Shown: one piece after another, positions 7,727 to 15,424 of the stretch
How positions within the stretch are numbered: position 1 is the stretch's first letter
Layout: each line of letters begins with the position of its first letter
Assembly: GCF_014648635.1 (NCBI RefSeq)
Contig: NZ_BMRM01000001.1
Location: forward strand, 248,001-312,000
Source: Streptomyces cinerochromogenes
Lineage (GTDB): Bacteria > Actinomycetota > Actinomycetes > Streptomycetales > Streptomycetaceae
Direction: 5' to 3'
DNA length: 64,000 nt
Translations under genes and position numbers: made by a program
Notes under the pieces: model-generated
Databases searched by the model: none
Seen by the model: only the letters and a program-made list of their open reading frames with translations
Told to the model about the DNA's origin: nothing

Positions 7727-9892
7727 ATGGAGAACACCTCGACGCCCACCCACTGCCCGTACTGCGCCCTGCAGTGCGGGATGAACATCACGCCCCTGCC
7801 CCAGGGGGGTGTCGAGGTCACCGAGCGTCCGGACTTCCCCGTCAACCGGGGCGCGCTGTGCGGCAAGGGCCGTGCGGCGGCCGAGGTGCTGTCCCCGGCC
7901 CTGCGGCTGACCGCGCCGCTGGTGCGGGAGGGCGGCCGGCTGGTGGAGGCGGGCTGGACCGAGGCGCTGGACCGGATCGCCGAGCGGCTCTCCGCGGTCC
8001 GGGAGCGGTACGGCGCGGACGCGCTCGGCGTGTTCGGCGGGGGCGGGCTGACCAACGAGAAGGCGTACACGCTCGGCAAGTTCGCGCGGGTCGTGCTGGG
8101 GACCTCGCAGATCGACTACAACGGCCGGTTCTGCATGTCGTCGGCCGCGGCGGCCGGCACCAGGGCGTTCGGTCTCGACCGGGGCCTGCCGTTCCCGCTG
8201 GAGGACGTCCCGAAGACCGGGTGTGTGATCCTCGTGGGGTCCAACCCGGCCGAGACCATGCCGCCGTCGCTGCGCTTCTTCACGGAGCTGCGGGACAACG
8301 GCGGCACGCTGATCGTCGTCGACCCGCGCCGCACGAGGACGGCGGAGCAGGCGGACCTGCACCTCGCGCCCCGCCCCGGCACCGACCTGGCCCTCGCCCT
8401 CGGCCTGCTGCACCTGGTGGTGGCGGAGGGGCGCACGGACGAGGAGTACATCCGGGAGCGGACCACGGGGTGGGAGGAGGCCCGGGCCGCGGCGATGGCG
8501 CACTGGCCGGAGTACGTGGAGCGCATCACCGGGGTACCGGTGCCGCAACTGCGCGATGCGGTCCGGATGTTCTGCGCGCCGGAGTCGGCGATGGTGCTCA
8601 CCGCCCGCGGCCCGGAGCAGCAGTCCAAGGGCACGGACACGGTGGGCGCGTGGATCAACCTGTGCCTGGCGACGGGGCGTCCGGGCCGCCCGCTGTCCGG
8701 GTACGGCTGCCTGACCGGGCAGGGCAACGGCCAGGGCGGACGCGAACACGGCCAGAAGGCCGACCAGTTGCCCGGCTACCGCAAGCTGGACGACCCGGCG
8801 GCGCGCCGGCACGTGGCCGGGGTGTGGGGCGTGGACCCGGACAGCCTGCCCGGTCCCGGGCGCAGCGCGTACGAACTCCTCGACGCCCTCGGCACGGACG
8901 TCCGGGCGCTGCTGCTGATGGGCTCCAACCCGGTGGTGTCGGCCCCGCGCGCCGCCCACGTCGAACAGCGCCTGCGCTCACTGGACTTCCTCGCGGTGGC
9001 CGACGTCGTCCTGTCGGAGACGGCGCAGCTGGCGGACGTCGTGCTGCCGGTCACCCAGTGGGCGGAGGAGACGGGCACGACGACCAGCCTGGAGGGTCGT
9101 GTGCTGCTGCGCCGCCAGGCCGTCACCCCGCCGCCCGGCGTCCGCAGCGACCTGTACGTCCTGCACGAGCTGGCCGCCCGCCTCGGCGTGGAGAAGGGCT
9201 TCCCGACCGACCCGGAGGAGGTCTTCGGGGAGCTCCGCCGCGCCAGCGCCGGCGGCCCCGCCGACTACTCGGGCATCACCTACCGCCGCCTGGCCGAGGA
9301 GAACGGCGTCTTCTGGCCGTGCCCGGAGCAGCCGGGGCCGCGGGGTACCGGTGCGGCCGACGGCGAGGACGCGGCCCTGGACGCGCTGCCCGACGACCCG
9401 GCGGCCGACGCCGGCGCCGCGCACCCCGGCACCCCCCGCCTCTTCCTCGACCGCTTCCCCACCCCCGACGGCCGGGCCCGGTTCGTGCCCGTGGTGCACC
9501 GGCCGACCGCGGAGGAGCCGGATGCCGCGTACCCGCTGCTGCTGACCACCGGGCGGGTCGTGTCGCAGTACCAGTCGGGGGCACAGACCCGGCGCGTGGC
9601 CGAGCTGAACGCGGCGGCGCCCGGACCGTTCGTGGAGCTGCATCCGCGGCTGGCGGCCCGCCTCGGCGCGGCGGACGGCGACCGGGTGGCGGTGGTGTCC
9701 CGGCGCGGCCGGGCCGTGGCACCGGCCCGGATCACGACCGCCATCCGGCCGGACACCGTGTTCATGCCCTTCCACTGGCCGGGCGAGGGCCGCGCCAACA
9801 CGCTCACCAACCCGGCCCTGGACCCGACGTCCCGGATGCCGGAGTTCAAGTCGTGCGCGGTGCGGGTGGAGGTCCTGGGGCCGGGGGAGTAG
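7727..9892 (+). CDS. nasA: Assimilatory nitrate reductase, molybdopterin oxidoreductase (NasA type)
   Basis: This 721-residue enzyme is predicted to reduce nitrate to nitrite at a bis-MGD molybdenum centre in the cytoplasm. An N-terminal [4Fe-4S] site is visible as C10-x2-C13-x3-C17-x27-C45, and the likely molybdenum ligand is C136 in NGRFCMSS. The MGD-binding features LVGSNPAE, PRRTRTAEQAD and LLMGSNPVVSAP follow, then the C-terminal molydopterin-binding domain (LLLTTGRVVSQYQSGAQTR, FHWPGEG). No Tat signal is present, in keeping with an assimilatory enzyme. Formate dehydrogenase-like or other oxidoreductase activity cannot be excluded from sequence alone. Nitrite reductase genes lie about 7 kb downstream, supporting nitrate assimilation. 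Confidence 0.85.
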   Translation: MENTSTPTHCPYCALQCGMNITPLPQGGVEVTERPDFPVNRGALCGKGRAAAEVLSPALRLTAPLVREGGRLVEAGWTEALDRIAERLSAVRERYGADALGVFGGGGLTNEKAYTLGKFARVVLGTSQIDYNGRFCMSSAAAAGTRAFGLDRGLPFPLEDVPKTGCVILVGSNPAETMPPSLRFFTELRDNGGTLIVVDPRRTRTAEQADLHLAPRPGTDLALALGLLHLVVAEGRTDEEYIRERTTGWEEARAAAMAHWPEYVERITGVPVPQLRDAVRMFCAPESAMVLTARGPEQQSKGTDTVGAWINLCLATGRPGRPLSGYGCLTGQGNGQGGREHGQKADQLPGYRKLDDPAARRHVAGVWGVDPDSLPGPGRSAYELLDALGTDVRALLLMGSNPVVSAPRAAHVEQRLRSLDFLAVADVVLSETAQLADVVLPVTQWAEETGTTTSLEGRVLLRRQAVTPPPGVRSDLYVLHELAARLGVEKGFPTDPEEVFGELRRASAGGPADYSGITYRRLAEENGVFWPCPEQPGPRGTGAADGEDAALDALPDDPAADAGAAHPGTPRLFLDRFPTPDGRARFVPVVHRPTAEEPDAAYPLLLTTGRVVSQYQSGAQTRRVAELNAAAPGPFVELHPRLAARLGAADGDRVAVVSRRGRAVAPARITTAIRPDTVFMPFHWPGEGRANTLTNPALDPTSRMPEFKSCAVRVEVLGPGE

Positions 9893-9948
9893 CGCGGTTC
9901 CGTCCGCCGGACGCGGCGCGGGCTGCGGGGCTCGCATAGGTTCGGGGC

Positions 9949-10797
9949 ATGTCCGACACCGACGACACCGAGCAGACCCCCTCGTACGACCTGGACGCCT
10001 ATCTCGACCGCATCGGCTGGGAGGGCGAGCGGCGGGCCGACCTCGCCACCCTGCGGGGCGTGCACCTGGCGCACGCGCTGTCGCTGCCCTTCGAGAACCT
10101 GGACCCGGTGCGGGGCACGGCCCCCTCGCTGGCGCCCGCCGACCTGATGGCGAAGATGATCCACGGCCGGCGCGGCGGCTACTGCTACGAGCACAACACC
10201 CTGCTCCGGCTGGCGCTGGAGGCGCTCGGTTTCCGGGTGACCCCGCTGGCCGGCCGCGTGGTGGTGGGCGCCGGCACACCGGAGAGCCGGCCGCGGACCC
10301 ACGCGATGCTCCGGGTCGAGGTGCCGGGCGAACCGCGGCCGTACCTGGCGGACGTCGGCTTCGGCGCGCCCGGGGCGCTGCTGCTGCCGGTACCGCTGGT
10401 GACCGGCACCGGGTTCGAGGGCGCGGGCCGCCGGCACCGGCTGGCGCGGCTGCCGCACGAGGGACCGCTGGAGCTGTGGGAGCTGCAGGCCTACGACGCC
10501 CGGGACGGGGTCTGGGCCGGGCAGTACGCGTTCACCCAGGAGCCGTTCGCCGCACCGGACTTCGAGGTGTTCAACTGGTTCGTCGGGACGCATCCGCGCT
10601 CCCCGTTCACCCGCCGTCCCTACCTCCAGCGGACCACCGCCGAGCGCCATCTCGCTCTGGACGGCGCCCGGTTCACCGAGACCCGCGCCGACGGCACGGT
10701 GACCGAGCGCACCCTGACCCAGGAGGCGGAGGCACGGCGCCTGGTGGAGGAGGAGTTCGGCATCGAGGTACCGGAGGGCCTGAAGCTGCTGGGCTGA
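9949..10797 (+). CDS. nat: Arylamine N-acetyltransferase
   Basis: This 282-residue enzyme transfers acetyl from acetyl-CoA to arylamines, hydrazines or aminobenzoate-type compounds. The Cys-His-Asp triad is visible: C79 in RRGGYCYEHN, H118 in RPRTHAML and D135 in YLADVGFG. Length and motif spacing match prokaryotic NATs. It starts 57 bases after the nitrate reductase gene but has no clear functional link to it. Some actinomycete homologues act in amide or polyketide biosynthesis; nothing adjacent suggests that here. Confidence 0.93.
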   Translation: MSDTDDTEQTPSYDLDAYLDRIGWEGERRADLATLRGVHLAHALSLPFENLDPVRGTAPSLAPADLMAKMIHGRRGGYCYEHNTLLRLALEALGFRVTPLAGRVVVGAGTPESRPRTHAMLRVEVPGEPRPYLADVGFGAPGALLLPVPLVTGTGFEGAGRRHRLARLPHEGPLELWELQAYDARDGVWAGQYAFTQEPFAAPDFEVFNWFVGTHPRSPFTRRPYLQRTTAERHLALDGARFTETRADGTVTERTLTQEAEARRLVEEEFGIEVPEGLKLLG

Positions 10798-10879
10798 GAC
10801 TGCCGGCCGGAAGCCGCCGGGCCGAGGCTGCCTGGGACTGCCGTGCTGGGGCCGCCCGGCCCGGGGCTGCCGGACCGGG

Positions 10880-11356
10880 TCAGCGGCGGGAGAGCCAGTC
10901 GCCGTCCGGGATGCGGGTGCCGGTCTCGCGCAGCCGGGCGGCGACGCCGGGGGCCGCGAGGTAGACCCAGGCGCGCACGGTGCCGCCGGCGGCGCGGACG
11001 ACGTCCCGGGCGGCGCGTTCGTAGAGGTTGCGGGGGTCGCCCGGCACGTACTCCTCCAGCCGGTCCAGCGCGGCGAGCAGGTCCCCGTACGCCTCCGGGC
11101 GCGCGGTCACCAGCTCGCCGCGCACGGTGCCGGGCCCCTCGACGGCGTAGGGGTAGCCGGGGCCGTCGTACAGGACGGCCCCGGCGAGGTGTCCCGGCTC
11201 CTCGGCGAGGGTGCGGCCGCGCAGGAAGAGGCCGTGGTGGGGCTCGCCGGGGCGGAGCGTGCCGTAGACGAAGAAGGGCAGGGGGCGGGCGTCTTCGCGG
11301 GAGTCCTCGTGGGTGTCCTCGCGGGCGTCTTCGCGGGAGCGGTCCTCGGCGATCAC
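10880..11356 (-). CDS. Gamma-glutamylcyclotransferase-fold (AIG2-like) protein
   Basis: A 158-residue protein with the FFVYGTLRPGE motif of the AIG2/GGCT fold, which cyclises gamma-glutamyl amines or dipeptides to 5-oxoproline. The ALDRLEEYVPG segment carries the acidic residues expected at the active site. The N-terminus (about residues 4-23) is an acidic-basic tetrapeptide repeat (see 11291-11338). I prefer the GTG at 11356. An in-frame ATG at 11416 would add 20 residues, but it would run through the palindrome and promoter region of the divergent protease gene. The substrate is not predictable. Confidence 0.72.
   Translation of the reverse strand: MIAEDRSREDAREDTHEDSREDARPLPFFVYGTLRPGEPHHGLFLRGRTLAEEPGHLAGAVLYDGPGYPYAVEGPGTVRGELVTARPEAYGDLLAALDRLEEYVPGDPRNLYERAARDVVRAAGGTVRAWVYLAAPGVAARLRETGTRIPDGDWLSRR
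11291..11338. repeat. Four 12-bp in-frame tandem repeats
   Basis: Four 12-bp units (GTCTTCGCGGGA, GTCCTCGTGGGT, GTCCTCGCGGGC, GTCTTCGCGGGA) follow one another without gaps. On the minus strand they encode a tetrapeptide repeat of pattern (S/A/T)-(R/H)-E-D at the N-terminus of the AIG2-like protein. The first and fourth units are identical, suggesting recent slippage. Confidence 0.9.
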
Positions 11357-11413
11357 GGAAACGATTCTGTACCCTCGCCCGCTCCCCACACATCTCCATG
11401 AAGGCCCTATGGA

Positions 11414-11427
11414 CATGACATGTCATG
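11414..11427. promoter_or_regulatory. Perfect 14-bp palindrome upstream of the M4 protease
   Basis: CATGACA is followed directly by TGTCATG, a perfect palindrome centred at 11420.5, 66-79 bases before the protease ATG and just beyond the divergent AIG2-like gene. It could be an operator for either gene. TGGACA (11410-11415) and TAAATC (11434-11439) could serve as -35 and -10 elements around it. The bound protein is unknown. Confidence 0.5.
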
Positions 11428-11438
11428 GGCACTTAAAT

Positions 11439-11485
11439 CTCGGGGACCAGCGCCACCCCCACGCCCAGCCTGGCGCCTCCCCGAG
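11439..11485 (+). promoter_or_regulatory. Hairpin-forming leader abutting the M4 protease ribosome site
   Basis: CTCGGGG (11439-11445) pairs with CCCCGAG (11479-11485) and, inside it, GCGCCA (11450-11455) pairs with TGGCGC (11471-11476), leaving a 15-base loop. The right arm overlaps the first bases of the AGGAG ribosome site (11484-11488) ahead of the ATG at 11493. If transcribed whole, it could limit translation; the transcript start is not known. Confidence 0.45.
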
Positions 11486-11492
11486 GAGACAG

Positions 11493-13142
11493 ATGAGCCG
11501 GATACGGCAGCACGTCCGAGGAACCCGTCGCACGGCCACCGCCGGTGTCGCACTCACCACCGCGACCCTGCTGGCCGTCAGCCTCTCCCCCGCCGCCCAC
11601 GCCGACGGCAGACCGACCCGGGCCACCGCGATCGAGAACGCGGCGTCGGCGCTTCTCGCCCACGCCACCGCCCTGGGCCTCACCTCCCCCCAGGACACCA
11701 GCGTCCGTGACGTGATCGTGGACAGGGACGGCACCCAGCACGTCCGCTACGACCGCACCTACCGCGGACTCCCGGTCGTGGGCGGCGACTTCGTCGTCCA
11801 CCTGGCCCCCGACGGCGGCTACCGCGGCGCCGACCGCGCCACCCGGCAGGCGATCTCCCTGCCCTCCGTCACCCCGCGGGTCTCCGGCCCCAAGGCCGCC
11901 GGTCTCGCCGTGAACGCCCTGCGCGCGGCCACCCCCGGTACGGCACTGAAGCAGGTCAAGGCCAAGCCGGAGCTGGTCGTCGACGCCCTGCACGGCGGCC
12001 CGAAGCTCGCCTGGCGCACCAACGCGGCCGGCCTGGACTCGCTCGGCAACCCCGTCGCCCGGACCGTGCTGACCGACGCGCGCACCGGCGCCCGGATCGA
12101 CGCCTGGGACAGCATCGAGACGGCCACCGGCGACGGCAAGGCCCTCTACAGCGGGACGGTACCGCTGGAGACCACCCAGTCCGGGTCGTCGTACCAGCTC
12201 AAGGACCCGACGCGCGGCAACACCTACACCGGTGACGCCGAGAACAAGACCGACCTGTGCGTCTTCGGGATCTGCTTCAGCCGCGCCCCCGCGACCCTGT
12301 TCGGGGACGCCGACAACCACTGGGGCACGGGCACCACCGCGGACCGCGCCTCCGCCGCCGTCGACGCCCAGTACGGCACCGACGAGACCTGGGACTACTA
12401 CAAGAACATCCACGGCCGCAACGGCATCGCCGGCGACGGCAAGGGCTCGTACAACCGCGTCCACTACGGCAGCAACTACAACAACGCCTTCTGGGACGAC
12501 AGTTGCTTCTGCATGACGTACGGCGACGGTGACGGGACCACCTTCGGACCGCTGGTCGCCCTCGACGTCGCCGGGCACGAGATGACCCACGGCGTGACGT
12601 CGAAGACGGCGGCGCTGACGTACTCCGGCGAGTCCGGCGGGCTCAACGAGGCCACCTCGGACATCCTCGGCACGATGGTCGAGTGGTACGCGGACAACTC
12701 CTCCGACTCCGGTGACTACCTCATCGGCGAGAAGATCGTGAAGCCCGGCTTCGGCAAGGCGGCGCTGCGCTTCATGGACAAGCCGTCCAAGGACGGCAGT
12801 TCGGCGGACTACTGGAGTTCCTCGGTCGGGAACCTGGACGTCCACTACTCCTCCGGCGTCGCCAACCACTTCGCCTACCTGCTCGCCGAGGGCAGCGGCG
12901 CGAAGACGATCAACGGGGTCGGCTACGACTCGCCGACGTACAACGGCTCGACGGTCACCGGCATCGGCCGGGACAAGGTCGGCAGGATCTGGTACCGGGC
13001 GCTGACGGTCTACATGACCTCCTCCACCACCTACAAGGGCGCCCGCACCGCCACCCTGAACGCCGCCAAGGACCTCTACGGCGCGGACAGCGCGGAGTAC
13101 AACGCGGTGGCCGCCGCCTGGAGCGCGGTCAACGTCAACTGA
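11493..13142 (+). CDS. Secreted M4-family neutral zinc metalloprotease
   Basis: This 549-residue preproenzyme is a thermolysin-like secreted protease. A signal peptide covers about residues 1-37 (three arginines, hydrophobic core, AAHA cleavage motif). The FTP and PepSY-type propeptide follows to about residue 220, then the catalytic domain. The zinc site is HEMTH at 362-366 with glutamate 386 in SGGLNEATSD; the second catalytic histidine is in the DVHYSSGVANHF segment. I chose the ATG at 11493 because of the GAGGAG ribosome site and the signal peptide; the frame is open further upstream. It probably degrades extracellular protein during starvation or development (inference). Confidence 0.95.
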   Translation: MSRIRQHVRGTRRTATAGVALTTATLLAVSLSPAAHADGRPTRATAIENAASALLAHATALGLTSPQDTSVRDVIVDRDGTQHVRYDRTYRGLPVVGGDFVVHLAPDGGYRGADRATRQAISLPSVTPRVSGPKAAGLAVNALRAATPGTALKQVKAKPELVVDALHGGPKLAWRTNAAGLDSLGNPVARTVLTDARTGARIDAWDSIETATGDGKALYSGTVPLETTQSGSSYQLKDPTRGNTYTGDAENKTDLCVFGICFSRAPATLFGDADNHWGTGTTADRASAAVDAQYGTDETWDYYKNIHGRNGIAGDGKGSYNRVHYGSNYNNAFWDDSCFCMTYGDGDGTTFGPLVALDVAGHEMTHGVTSKTAALTYSGESGGLNEATSDILGTMVEWYADNSSDSGDYLIGEKIVKPGFGKAALRFMDKPSKDGSSADYWSSSVGNLDVHYSSGVANHFAYLLAEGSGAKTINGVGYDSPTYNGSTVTGIGRDKVGRIWYRALTVYMTSSTTYKGARTATLNAAKDLYGADSAEYNAVAAAWSAVNVN

Positions 13143-13162
13143 GCCGGCGAGGACAGCCGACG

Positions 13163-13197
13163 CGGCCGCCCCGGAGCACCGTGCGCCGGGGCGGCCG
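13163..13197 (+). terminator. Hairpin terminator after the M4 protease gene
   Basis: CGGCCGCCCCGG (13163-13174) and CCGGGGCGGCCG (13186-13197) form a perfect 12-bp stem with an 11-base loop, starting 20 bases after the protease stop. There is no T-run, as is usual in high-GC actinomycetes. Confidence 0.75.
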
Positions 13198-13298
13198 TCC
13201 GGTGCGCCCGGACGGGCTAGTCCGGCGCGCCGGTGGCCCGGCTCCCGCCGACGCTGAGGGGAGGAGGGAGACCCCTCGGGCGAGATCGGAGACGTCCT

Positions 13299-13904
13299 GT
13301 GCGTGCCGGGTTCATGCGGGTGGCGGTCATCGGGGACTGTCCCGTGTTCCGGCACGGCGTCTCCCAGCTGATCGGTACCGCCCCCGACCTCCGCCTGGTC
13401 GCCGACGCGTCCTCCCTCCAGGGCGCGGACGGGACCCTGCGGAGCGCCGACGTGGTCCTGATGGACCTCCAGCAGCCGCTCGCGCAGCTCACCGCGACCG
13501 TGGCGGAGCTGCGGGAGCGGGGACATGCCGTCATCGTCACGGCGTCCTCCGTGCGGATCGACGCGCTCCAGGCCATCCGGGCGGGGGCCAGCGGATTCCT
13601 GAGCCGCCAGGCCGAGGCGGAGGAACTGCTGACGGCGATCCGGGTCGTGGCCTCAGGCCGTCATTACCTGTCCGCGTCCGTCGACAGCCTTCTGGAACAG
13701 CCCCGTCATCTCACGGGCCGCGAACAGGACATTCTCCGGCTCGTCGCCTCCGGCGCGACCGATGACGAAATCGCCTCCCGGCTCTCCATCAGCAAGTACA
13801 CCGTCCGGTCGCACCTCGACCGGATCGGCGAGAAAACGGGTTCCCGGCGACGCTCGGACCTCACCCGGATGGCGATCGAGCACGGCCTGACCGGCCAGGA
13901 CTGA
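13299..13904 (+). CDS. NarL/LuxR-type response regulator with degenerate receiver domain
   Basis: This 201-residue DNA-binding regulator has a receiver-like domain (about 6-125) and a C-terminal LuxR helix-turn-helix (about 136-195: HLTGREQDILRLVASGATDDEIASRL). The receiver is atypical. The acidic pair is reduced to G12-D13, D56 sits where the phospho-acceptor is expected (VLMDLQQ), T81 is kept, and the conserved lysine appears replaced by R103 (GFLSRQAEAEELL). I chose the GTG at 13299, with GGAG 7 bases upstream; an ATG at 13314 is the alternative. No histidine kinase gene is adjacent, so it may be an orphan or phosphorylation-independent regulator. Confidence 0.88.
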   Translation: MRAGFMRVAVIGDCPVFRHGVSQLIGTAPDLRLVADASSLQGADGTLRSADVVLMDLQQPLAQLTATVAELRERGHAVIVTASSVRIDALQAIRAGASGFLSRQAEAEELLTAIRVVASGRHYLSASVDSLLEQPRHLTGREQDILRLVASGATDDEIASRLSISKYTVRSHLDRIGEKTGSRRRSDLTRMAIEHGLTGQD

Positions 13905-13928
13905 AGCGGCAGGTCGGAAAGTCCGCCG

Positions 13929-14044
13929 TGGGTAATTCCACCCCGTCCGCCCTGGGCGGTCCTCCCCCGGCCCGCCTGGGAAATTCCTTTCCCCGGCCCC
14001 AGGCAATTCGCCCCTCGGCCCTGGGCATTCATTCCCCTTGACCC
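13929..14044. repeat. Five degenerate 24-bp direct repeats
   Basis: Units begin at 13929, 13953, 13977, 14001 and 14022. Spacing is exactly 24 bp for the first four units and 21 bp for the last. Units start with TGGG or AGGC, mostly continue with AATTC or ATTC, and end in a C-rich stretch. They lie between the response regulator stop and the small secreted protein gene. In the regulator frame they would encode an 8-residue W-x-x-P-x-x-P-type repeat after the stop, but the third-position GC is too low for coding. A regulatory or structural role is possible. Confidence 0.75.
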
Positions 14045-14045
14045 C

Positions 14046-14067
14046 CACGGACCGGTACCGGACCGTG
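14046..14067. promoter_or_regulatory. 22-bp operator-like palindrome before the small secreted protein gene
   Basis: CACGG, one base, CCGGTACCGG, one base and CCGTG form a palindrome with a single mismatched pair, centred at 14056.5. It lies 33-54 bases before the ATG at 14101 and directly after the 24-bp repeats, a position suited to a repressor or activator site. Confidence 0.5.
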
Positions 14068-14100
14068 AGAGAGGAATGCCCGTGCATGCTAGGAGAAGTC

Positions 14101-14487
14101 ATGCGCAATCGTGTCGCAATTCTCGCCCTCGCGGCGGTGCTCCCTCTGACAGGCGCGGCCACGGTCACGGCGGCGAGTCAGGCGGTGGCCGACCCCGGTT
14201 CGCCGAACGTCACGGTCAAGGGGGACGTCGACGACTGCTCCAACGGGAGCTCGCCCACGGTCGTGTCGATCAAGTCGGCCCAGGAGGCCCGTAAGGACAA
14301 GAGCCCGAGCGTGACGGACGCGGGTGAGTTCAAGGTCACGTTCAAGAAGGTGCCCACCAAGGCCCAGATGGCCACGGCCACGGTGACGTGCGACGACGGC
14401 AGGGCGTACACGCAGACGTTCACCCTGGAACGCCCCGAGGGCACCAACACGACCCTGGCCGTGGACCTCGCGCCTCCCACCCGCTGA
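14101..14487 (+). CDS. Small secreted protein of unknown function
   Basis: I do not recognise a family. The 128-residue product has a signal peptide (about residues 1-31, arginine-flanked hydrophobic core ending near AVADP). A mature part of roughly 97 residues contains two cysteines (in DVDDCSNGS and VTCDDGRAY) that could form one disulfide, and many Thr/Val beta-strand-like stretches. The ATG at 14101 has the ribosome site AGGAG 6 bases upstream; an in-frame upstream start is less likely. It has its own repeat- and palindrome-bearing leader and its own terminator, so it is probably a monocistronic, separately controlled gene. Confidence 0.75.
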   Translation: MRNRVAILALAAVLPLTGAATVTAASQAVADPGSPNVTVKGDVDDCSNGSSPTVVSIKSAQEARKDKSPSVTDAGEFKVTFKKVPTKAQMATATVTCDDGRAYTQTFTLERPEGTNTTLAVDLAPPTR

Positions 14488-14515
14488 GGACCGCCAGCAG
14501 CCCCGACAGCAGCCG

Positions 14516-14547
14516 AGAGGGCCGGTGCCGCACGGCACCGGCCCTCT
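14516..14547 (+). terminator. Strong hairpin terminator after the small secreted protein gene
   Basis: AGAGGGCCGGTGCCG (14516-14530) pairs perfectly over 15 bp with 14533-14547 around a CA loop and is followed by TCGTC. It begins 28 bases after the stop codon. Confidence 0.85.
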
Positions 14548-14793
14548 TCGTCACCCGTTCACCGCCCCCACCGCTCCATTCGTGTGCTTTTCGTACTGCA
14601 ATCTCGTCCCACCCTCCGATACGCCCGTGACCTGCCGGAACACCACGCGGACTAGGTCACGCGGGGGACGCCGGCGCCACCCGTTCACCGCATTTCTGAC
14701 GCTCCCTCAGGAAGCGGCCGCGCCCTGGAGCGACTTACCTCGGTAGGGCAGGGGCGCGCCCCTGGACGAGTCGGACAAGCTCTGGGGAGCACC
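14548..14793. other. Intergenic stretch with a 16-bp palindrome
   Basis: The gene-free stretch 14488-14793 (306 bases) holds the terminator at 14516-14547. It also holds two copies of CACCCGTTCACCGC (near 14552 and 14680) and a perfect 16-bp palindrome CAGGGGCGCGCCCCTG at 14749-14764, 30-45 bases before the next ATG. The palindrome is an operator candidate; I see no gene here. Confidence 0.5.
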
Positions 14794-15303
14794 ATGCGAC
14801 GCACTGCCCGTCTGCTGGCCGGTACCGCGCTCGCCGTGGCCGCCGCGGCACCCGCCCACGCCGCCGGGTCCGGCCGTCTGGACGTGTACCCGTCCACCGT
14901 GGCACCCGGTGGCCAGGTCTCGGTGAACACCGCCGTGTGCGGGGACTCCGGCGCCGCGACCGGGGACGCGGGCGCGGTCGGCGCCGGCCAGTTCACGCTG
15001 GCGCCCAGCACGCACGAGGGCGAGGCGATCGGCCAGTTCCGGGTGCCGCCGAGCGCGCAGCCGGGGACGTACGAGATCGTCGCCCGCTGCGCCGAGGGGG
15101 ACCGGCAGGTGACGGGCGACCTGGTGGTGGCGTTGAGCGCGGCGTACGAACAGGTGCAGCCGCGGGGAAGCGTGAAGACGGGGGTCGGCGGCGGACTGGG
15201 CCCCGACCCCGTGCAGACCGCGGCGGGTGTGGCGGCACTGGCCGTCGCCGCCGCGGGCGGTACCTGGCTCCTGCATCGCCGGGCGAGAGGCGACGGGATC
15301 TGA
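14794..15303 (+). CDS. Exported C-terminally anchored protein, upstream partner of sortase
   Basis: A 169-residue protein with a signal peptide (residues 1-23, APAHA), a beta-rich extracellular domain (about 25-125, with two cysteines in TAVCGDSG and VARCAEGD) and a C-terminal membrane helix (about 140-160) followed by HRRARGDGI. The domain layout resembles the short exported proteins that often precede class F sortases in Streptomyces. I see no LPXTG-type sorting motif, so it is probably membrane-anchored and not sorted. The sortase-like gene starts 121 bases downstream. Function is unknown. Confidence 0.75.
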   Translation: MRRTARLLAGTALAVAAAAPAHAAGSGRLDVYPSTVAPGGQVSVNTAVCGDSGAATGDAGAVGAGQFTLAPSTHEGEAIGQFRVPPSAQPGTYEIVARCAEGDRQVTGDLVVALSAAYEQVQPRGSVKTGVGGGLGPDPVQTAAGVAALAVAAAGGTWLLHRRARGDGI

Positions 15304-15424
15304 CGGACACCCTCCGCTGTCCGTCCGCCGGTACCGCACATCCCGCCCCCTCCGGGTCCGACGCCCCTCGCGGCCCGGAGGGGGAGAGGGCTTCGGGGGG
15401 TCCGCCCCCGGGAGAGGGGTTCGC

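Noticed and set aside
6014..8959. 981-residue minus-strand open frame
   Set aside because: It is a shadow spanning two clear plus-strand genes, with no motifs.
13905..14100. C-terminal extension of the response regulator through the 8-residue repeat
   Set aside because: A TGA stop precedes it, and the third-position GC (about two thirds) is below that of real genes here, so the repeats are non-coding.
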